Assembly: GCA_003647095.1 (NCBI GenBank)
Contig: QMME01000139.1
Location: 1-9,336 of the forward strand
Direction: 5' to 3'
Source: Deltaproteobacteria bacterium
GTDB lineage: Bacteria; Myxococcota; B64-G9
Length of the DNA stretch: 9,336 nt
Shown here: positions 6,192 to 9,336 of the stretch, piece by piece
How positions within the stretch are numbered: the stretch's first letter is position 1
How the letters are laid out: every line of letters begins with the position of its first letter
Made by a program: the position numbers and the translations under genes
The notes under the pieces: model-generated
The model's input: only the letters and a program-made list of their open reading frames with translations
Told to the model about the DNA's origin: nothing
The model's database searches: none

Positions 6192-7982
6192 TCAGGGCTC
6201 TATCCCCGGTGGCAGTCGGGGAAGTTCCTGGTCAGCGGCATGTTGCTTGCCTCCGGGTTGCTGTTGCCCTGCCGGTGGTCTGCCGCCGGGAGCGGCCTCC
6301 TCCCCCTCCAGGCGGAACTGGTCCTGGAACTCGCCCTTCTCGGCCTCGAACACCAACCCCAGGGCCCGGGCCTCGGCCACGTAGGAACCGCTGCTCAGGC
6401 GCAACTCGCCCTGGGGAACCACGATGATGGCCGCCTCGCCCAGTACCGGGCACTTGTCCTCGCACTGGCCGCAACCGTTGCAACGGTTGGGATTGACCAC
6501 CGGCAATCCCACGTGGTGCTGGGCGTCGTGGCGGAAGACGATGGCGTTGTAGGGGCACTGCTCGTCGCAGATGAGGCAGCGCCGGTCCTGGGACCAGGGC
6601 AGGCAGCGGTCGCGCACGATCACGGCGGTGCCGATCTTGGCGTGCTGCTTCTCGATGGGGGTAAGCGGACGGATGGCCCCGGTGGGACAGACCTGGCCGC
6701 AGACGTTGCAGGTCTGCTCGCAGGCGGCATGGCGCAGGGCCAAATGCGGCGCCCACAGACCTTCCAACCCGGCCCGGTACCAGTCGGGCTGCAGGGTATT
6801 GGTCAGGCAGGCGCGCAGGCACTCGCCGCAGCGGGTGCAGCGGGCCAGGAACTCCGGCTCGGGCACCGCTCCCGGGGGTCGGATCAAGCGGCCGTGCCGG
6901 TGAGGCAGCGGCAGGAAAGCATGCCCGGGATGCAGGCCATCGATGCGCATGGCCAGGCCCGCCGCCGCTCCTCCCAGCAGCCCTCCCAGCACCAGCCGCC
7001 GGCCGGCAGCCACCCCGGGTTGCTCCTGGGCCGGGCGGCGGGCCCCGAAGGAGAAGCTCACCGCTCCTTCCGGGCATTCGCGCACGCAGTTGAGGCAGGT
7101 AATGCACTCACTCCGATCGTAGAGCTTGCCCTCCAGGTGGATGGCCCCGGTGGGGCACAGGCGCACACAGCGATTGCAGGCGTTGCATTTGTCTGAGTCC
7201 ACCCGGCGCCGGTAGGGGGCACGGCGGCCGAGAAGCCCCAGCAGGCCGCCCAGCGGGCACAGGTGCCGGCACCAGAAACGCGGCTGCAGGCGCCCCAGCA
7301 ACAGCAGCACCAGCAACAACCCCAGCATGAGCAGCGCCCCGTCGAAGGTCGGGCTGATAATCTCCAGGTAGGCCAGGTCCAACCAGCCCAGGCTGGCACC
7401 CAGGGGCCGCAGCACCTGGAGCGAAGCGTCCGCCAGGGCCACCAGCGCCGGGTAGAACAGGGTGGCCGTGAAGCGGGTCATGATCACCAGTGGATCGACG
7501 AACCCCAGCAGGTCGAAGCCGAACAGCGCCGCCCCCACCAGCACCAGTAAAAGCACGAGCTTGACCGGCCGGACCCGCCGGTATGCACCGCGGTTTTCCT
7601 TGACCCGCTGGGGGCGGGCCAGGAAATGGTCCGAGACGTCCAGCAGCACACCCAGGGGGCACAGGTGGGAGCAGAAGATCCGCCCCATGAGCAGCGCCAG
7701 CACCACGAACAGCAGTGACAGCAGCAACAGCGGCACCAGCACCCGCCCCGCCAGGGTGTGCACCGCGGCCAGCAACGGGTCGCTGGCCAGATACAGGTCC
7801 ACCGGCCAGGTGGGCCGGCCGTTGAAAGCCGCCAGCCACAGCAGGCAGATGAAGAGCGACATACTGGCTACCTGCCAGGCGCGGCGACCACTGCTGCGTC
7901 GCCACACCAACAGCGACAGCAGTAACCCGGCAACCAGCAAGACAAAGGCGGGATGGAACCAACTTTCGGAAACAGGTGTCAT
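6192..7982 (-). CDS. NapH-like membrane ferredoxin fused to NapG/MauM-like polyferredoxin
   Basis: This is 596 residues. The N-terminal half has about five membrane segments (near 11-27, 38-53, 78-100, 140-162, 214-230) and the two C-x3-CP signatures of the NapH/NosR/CcoG-type family (C104/C108 and C238/C242). Two 4Fe-4S motifs follow (C266-C269-C272-C276 and C293-C296-C299-C303). Then come G327-R328-R329 and a hydrophobic run (330-345) resembling a Tat signal, and a NapG/MauM-type domain with four more Cys sets: 382-385-388-392, 421-425-428-432, 460/469-472-476 and 501-504-507-511. The tail after 560 is Gly/Pro/Gln-rich. NapH and NapG are normally separate and pass quinol electrons to periplasmic enzymes; no NapA, NapB or MauA homologue is present here, so the partner is unknown. 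The ATG at 7982 has no Shine-Dalgarno but sits 6 nt from a good -10. Confidence 0.88.
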   Translation of the reverse strand: MTPVSESWFHPAFVLLVAGLLLSLLVWRRSSGRRAWQVASMSLFICLLWLAAFNGRPTWPVDLYLASDPLLAAVHTLAGRVLVPLLLLSLLFVVLALLMGRIFCSHLCPLGVLLDVSDHFLARPQRVKENRGAYRRVRPVKLVLLLVLVGAALFGFDLLGFVDPLVIMTRFTATLFYPALVALADASLQVLRPLGASLGWLDLAYLEIISPTFDGALLMLGLLLVLLLLGRLQPRFWCRHLCPLGGLLGLLGRRAPYRRRVDSDKCNACNRCVRLCPTGAIHLEGKLYDRSECITCLNCVRECPEGAVSFSFGARRPAQEQPGVAAGRRLVLGGLLGGAAAGLAMRIDGLHPGHAFLPLPHRHGRLIRPPGAVPEPEFLARCTRCGECLRACLTNTLQPDWYRAGLEGLWAPHLALRHAACEQTCNVCGQVCPTGAIRPLTPIEKQHAKIGTAVIVRDRCLPWSQDRRCLICDEQCPYNAIVFRHDAQHHVGLPVVNPNRCNGCGQCEDKCPVLGEAAIIVVPQGELRLSSGSYVAEARALGLVFEAEKGEFQDQFRLEGEEAAPGGRPPAGQQQPGGKQHAADQELPRLPPGIEP

Positions 7983-7988
7983 GCCCGG

Positions 7989-8018
7989 AAAATAAACCGC
8001 TTGCCGTGGGAACGTCAA
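7989..8018 (-). promoter_or_regulatory. Promoter of the NapH-NapG-like gene, possibly leaderless
   Basis: On the minus strand TTGACG (8013-8018, 5 of 6 consensus bases), an 18-nt spacer and TATTTT (7989-7994, 4 of 6) lie just before the ATG. Six nucleotides separate the -10 from the start codon, so the message would have essentially no leader. Confidence 0.45.
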
Positions 8019-8026
8019 AGTTTGTT

Positions 8027-8055
8027 TTGTTCCCGGGTCGCCGCTGCGGTAGACT
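8027..8055 (+). promoter_or_regulatory. Candidate promoter of the small membrane protein and TldD-like genes
   Basis: TTGTTC (8027-8032), a 17-nt spacer and TAGACT (8050-8055) would start transcription near 8062, giving a leader of about 40 nt. The upstream arm of the GGGAAC...GTTCCC inverted repeat lies at 8008-8013, and its other arm (8029-8034) covers the -35, so regulation there is plausible. Confidence 0.33.
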
Positions 8056-8065
8056 GCCGGGCCAA

Positions 8066-8084
8066 GACCGGAAAGGATCCGGTC
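8066..8084 (+). promoter_or_regulatory. Hairpin in the presumed leader
   Basis: GACCGGA and TCCGGTC form a perfect 7-bp stem with a 5-nt AAGGA loop, 18 bp before the ATG of the small gene. No T-run follows, so it is not an intrinsic terminator. It could affect translation or mRNA stability. Confidence 0.4.
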
Positions 8085-8102
8085 CGCGGGAACGTAAAGA
8101 AC

Positions 8103-8243
8103 ATGGGTTCGCGCCTCAAGGGAAAGAAGGAACGGAAGCGGGACATCGTCTCGGAGTACCGGGTGCCGAAGCTCGTTGTCTATGTCCTGCTGGCGCTGGG
8201 CCTGATGGGCTGGATGGTGTACGTCTGGCTGGGTAAGAGTTGA
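8103..8243 (+). CDS. Small single-span membrane protein, 46 residues
   Basis: A very basic N-terminus (KGKKERKR, 6-13, within the first 20 residues) is followed by one hydrophobic helix (about 23-42, LVVYVLLALGLMGWMVYVW) and a short GKS end. The charge pattern predicts the N-terminus in the cytoplasm. I recognise no family. The gene lies 54 bp upstream of the TldD-like gene on the same strand, behind a plausible promoter and a hairpin, which favours a real operon member. Against it, the Shine-Dalgarno is weak and the ORF is short. The frame is also open upstream to 7953, but that part crosses the promoter and looks non-coding. Confidence 0.6.
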   Translation: MGSRLKGKKERKRDIVSEYRVPKLVVYVLLALGLMGWMVYVWLGKS

Positions 8244-8297
8244 GCAAATGTGGCTGGAGTGGAGCCGGGCTTCCCCCCACGGTGACAAGGAGAAGGG

Positions 8298-9336
8298 ATG
8301 ATGACCACAGGCAAGCGGAGAATCAACGGTTGGGTGATGGTGGTGCTGCTGATGGCCGGCGTGGCCACCGGGGCTTCCGGACGGCGGAACTTCGACAGGC
8401 GGCCACGCCTGCTCGAGGCCATGCAGGCCGAGATGAAGCGCTCCATGAGCAGGCTGAAGATGGAAGGCTTCGATGCCCCTTACTTCGTGGCCATGGAGAT
8501 GAAAGAGGAACAGAGCCACTCCTTGCGTGCCCGCTACGGGGCGCTCTACGGTTCCGACCACAACCGCTGGCGGAGGCTGCGGGTGGAAGTACGGGTCGGC
8601 TCTTACGAATTCGACAACATCGGCGACCGCAAGGCCGAGTTCGACTTCATGGGCTCTCCCACCTACCGTCCCGGTAACGCCGGCCCCATCGACGATGACC
8701 CGCTGGCCCTGCGCAACAGCCTGTGGCTGCTGACCGACTCGGCCTACAAGGCGGCGCTCAAGTCGTATCTCAAGCGCAAGTCGAAGAAGATCACCGAGGT
8801 GGAAGACGGCAAGAAGAAGCTGAGCTTCTCCCGGGAAGAAAAATCCATCTTCCTGCAGGAGCCGGTGGATTTCTCCTTCTCCGGCCAGCGCTGGGAGGCA
8901 CTGGTGCGCCAGGCCTCGGCGCAGTTCGAAGCCCACCCCGACATCTTCGACTCCTCGGTCACCATGGAGGCCAAGAAGCGCACGCGCCTGCTGGTGAACT
9001 CGGAGGGCACGCGCCTGGCCACCGAGCGCACCATCTACAGCATTTCCGTTTTCGGGGTCACCCGGGCCACCGATGGCACCCTGATCCGTCACAGCCGCAC
9101 CGTCTACGCCCAGAGCGAGACCGAGCTACCCACCCGAAGCCAGGTCTCCGCCATCGTAGAAAAACTGGCCCACGAGCTGGAACAGCTACGCGTGGCCCCG
9201 AAGCTGGAACCATACACCGGCCCGGCCATTCTCGATGGCGAGGCCACCGGGGTGCTCTTTCACGAGGTCATCGGTCATCGCCTGGAGGGTGAGCGCCAGC
9301 TCGATGACCGCGAGGGCAAAACCTTCAAGGAACGCA
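8298..9336 (+). CDS. Exported TldD/PmbA-family metalloprotease, N-terminal part (runs off right edge)
   Basis: The frame is open from the ATG at 8298 to the window end (346 residues). AAGGAG (8287-8292) precedes two adjacent ATGs (8298 and 8301); either could be used. The N-terminus is signal-like: GKRR (5-8), hydrophobic VMVVLLMAGVA (13-23), cleavage probably near residue 26. A TldD-type N-terminal domain follows, then GVLFHEVIGHRLEGE with the HExxxH motif H322-E323-H327, the zinc site of TldD. TldD works with PmbA (TldE) to degrade unfolded peptides; these are normally cytoplasmic, so export is unusual. The remaining zinc ligand and C-terminal domain lie beyond the window. A partner gene may follow. 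Confidence 0.88.
   Translation, partial: MMTTGKRRINGWVMVVLLMAGVATGASGRRNFDRRPRLLEAMQAEMKRSMSRLKMEGFDAPYFVAMEMKEEQSHSLRARYGALYGSDHNRWRRLRVEVRVGSYEFDNIGDRKAEFDFMGSPTYRPGNAGPIDDDPLALRNSLWLLTDSAYKAALKSYLKRKSKKITEVEDGKKKLSFSREEKSIFLQEPVDFSFSGQRWEALVRQASAQFEAHPDIFDSSVTMEAKKRTRLLVNSEGTRLATERTIYSISVFGVTRATDGTLIRHSRTVYAQSETELPTRSQVSAIVEKLAHELEQLRVAPKLEPYTGPAILDGEATGVLFHEVIGHRLEGERQLDDREGKTFKER

Noticed and set aside
7983..9092. Upstream extension of the NapH-NapG-like protein to 9092
   Set aside because: It would be antisense to the TldD-like and small membrane genes; the promoter and first membrane segment place the start at 7982.
5273..9336. A peptide-modification (RiPP) cluster from a nitroreductase, a TldD-like protease and a 46-residue ORF
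   Set aside because: The small ORF is a basic membrane protein without a core-peptide pattern, the nitroreductase is a ferredoxin fusion rather than SagB-like, and no cyclodehydratase or radical-SAM gene is present.

Overview
The window looks like a high-GC chromosomal segment from a Myxococcota-like (former Deltaproteobacteria) organism, probably environmental. The main reason is the secreted proteome. Three C-termini fit the MYXO-CTERM pattern (Gly-Cys, a short hydrophobic helix, then an Arg cluster). They sit on or beside a von Willebrand A (VWA) protein with calcium-loop repeats and a protease with tandem Cys-rich modules, both typical of that group. No rRNA, tRNA, IS element or CRISPR array is visible.

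Layout. (1) 1-214, minus: start of a protein with an FHA domain, cut by the window edge. (2) 215-526: divergent intergenic region with a perfect 15-bp palindrome and a 13-bp tandem duplication that forms the next ribosome site. (3) 527-4180, plus: one 1217-residue ORF that reads like two genes fused in frame. The first half is a VWA / calcium-repeat / PKD-like lipoprotein ending in a MYXO-CTERM-like tail. A lipoprotein signal peptide follows directly, then a chymotrypsin-fold serine protease, Cys-rich modules and a second MYXO-CTERM-like tail. (4) 4255-4596, plus: small Cys-rich lipoprotein. (5) 4567-5124, minus: secreted Cys-rich protein with a third MYXO-CTERM-like tail, overlapping (4) by 30 bp. 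(6) 5273-6181, plus: ferredoxin-nitroreductase fusion. (7) 6192-7982, minus: NapH-like membrane ferredoxin fused to a NapG/MauM-like polyferredoxin through an internal twin-arginine segment, converging on (6) with a 10-bp gap. (8) 8103-8243, plus: 46-residue single-span membrane protein. (9) 8298 to the right edge, plus: TldD/PmbA-family metalloprotease with an N-terminal signal peptide.

How they may work together (inference). The left half is a cell-surface island: two plus-strand ORFs and one convergent gene for exported, disulfide-rich, membrane-anchored proteins, one with a protease and an adhesion-type VWA domain. The right half is redox and proteolysis: a flavin/Fe-S oxidoreductase, a membrane electron-transfer protein with up to six Fe-S clusters, and an exported TldD-like protease with a small membrane partner. 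Nothing in the sequence ties the halves into one pathway. The points most worth checking are the in-frame fusion with back-to-back sorting signals, the NapH-NapG fusion with an internal Tat-like motif, and the exported TldD homologue.
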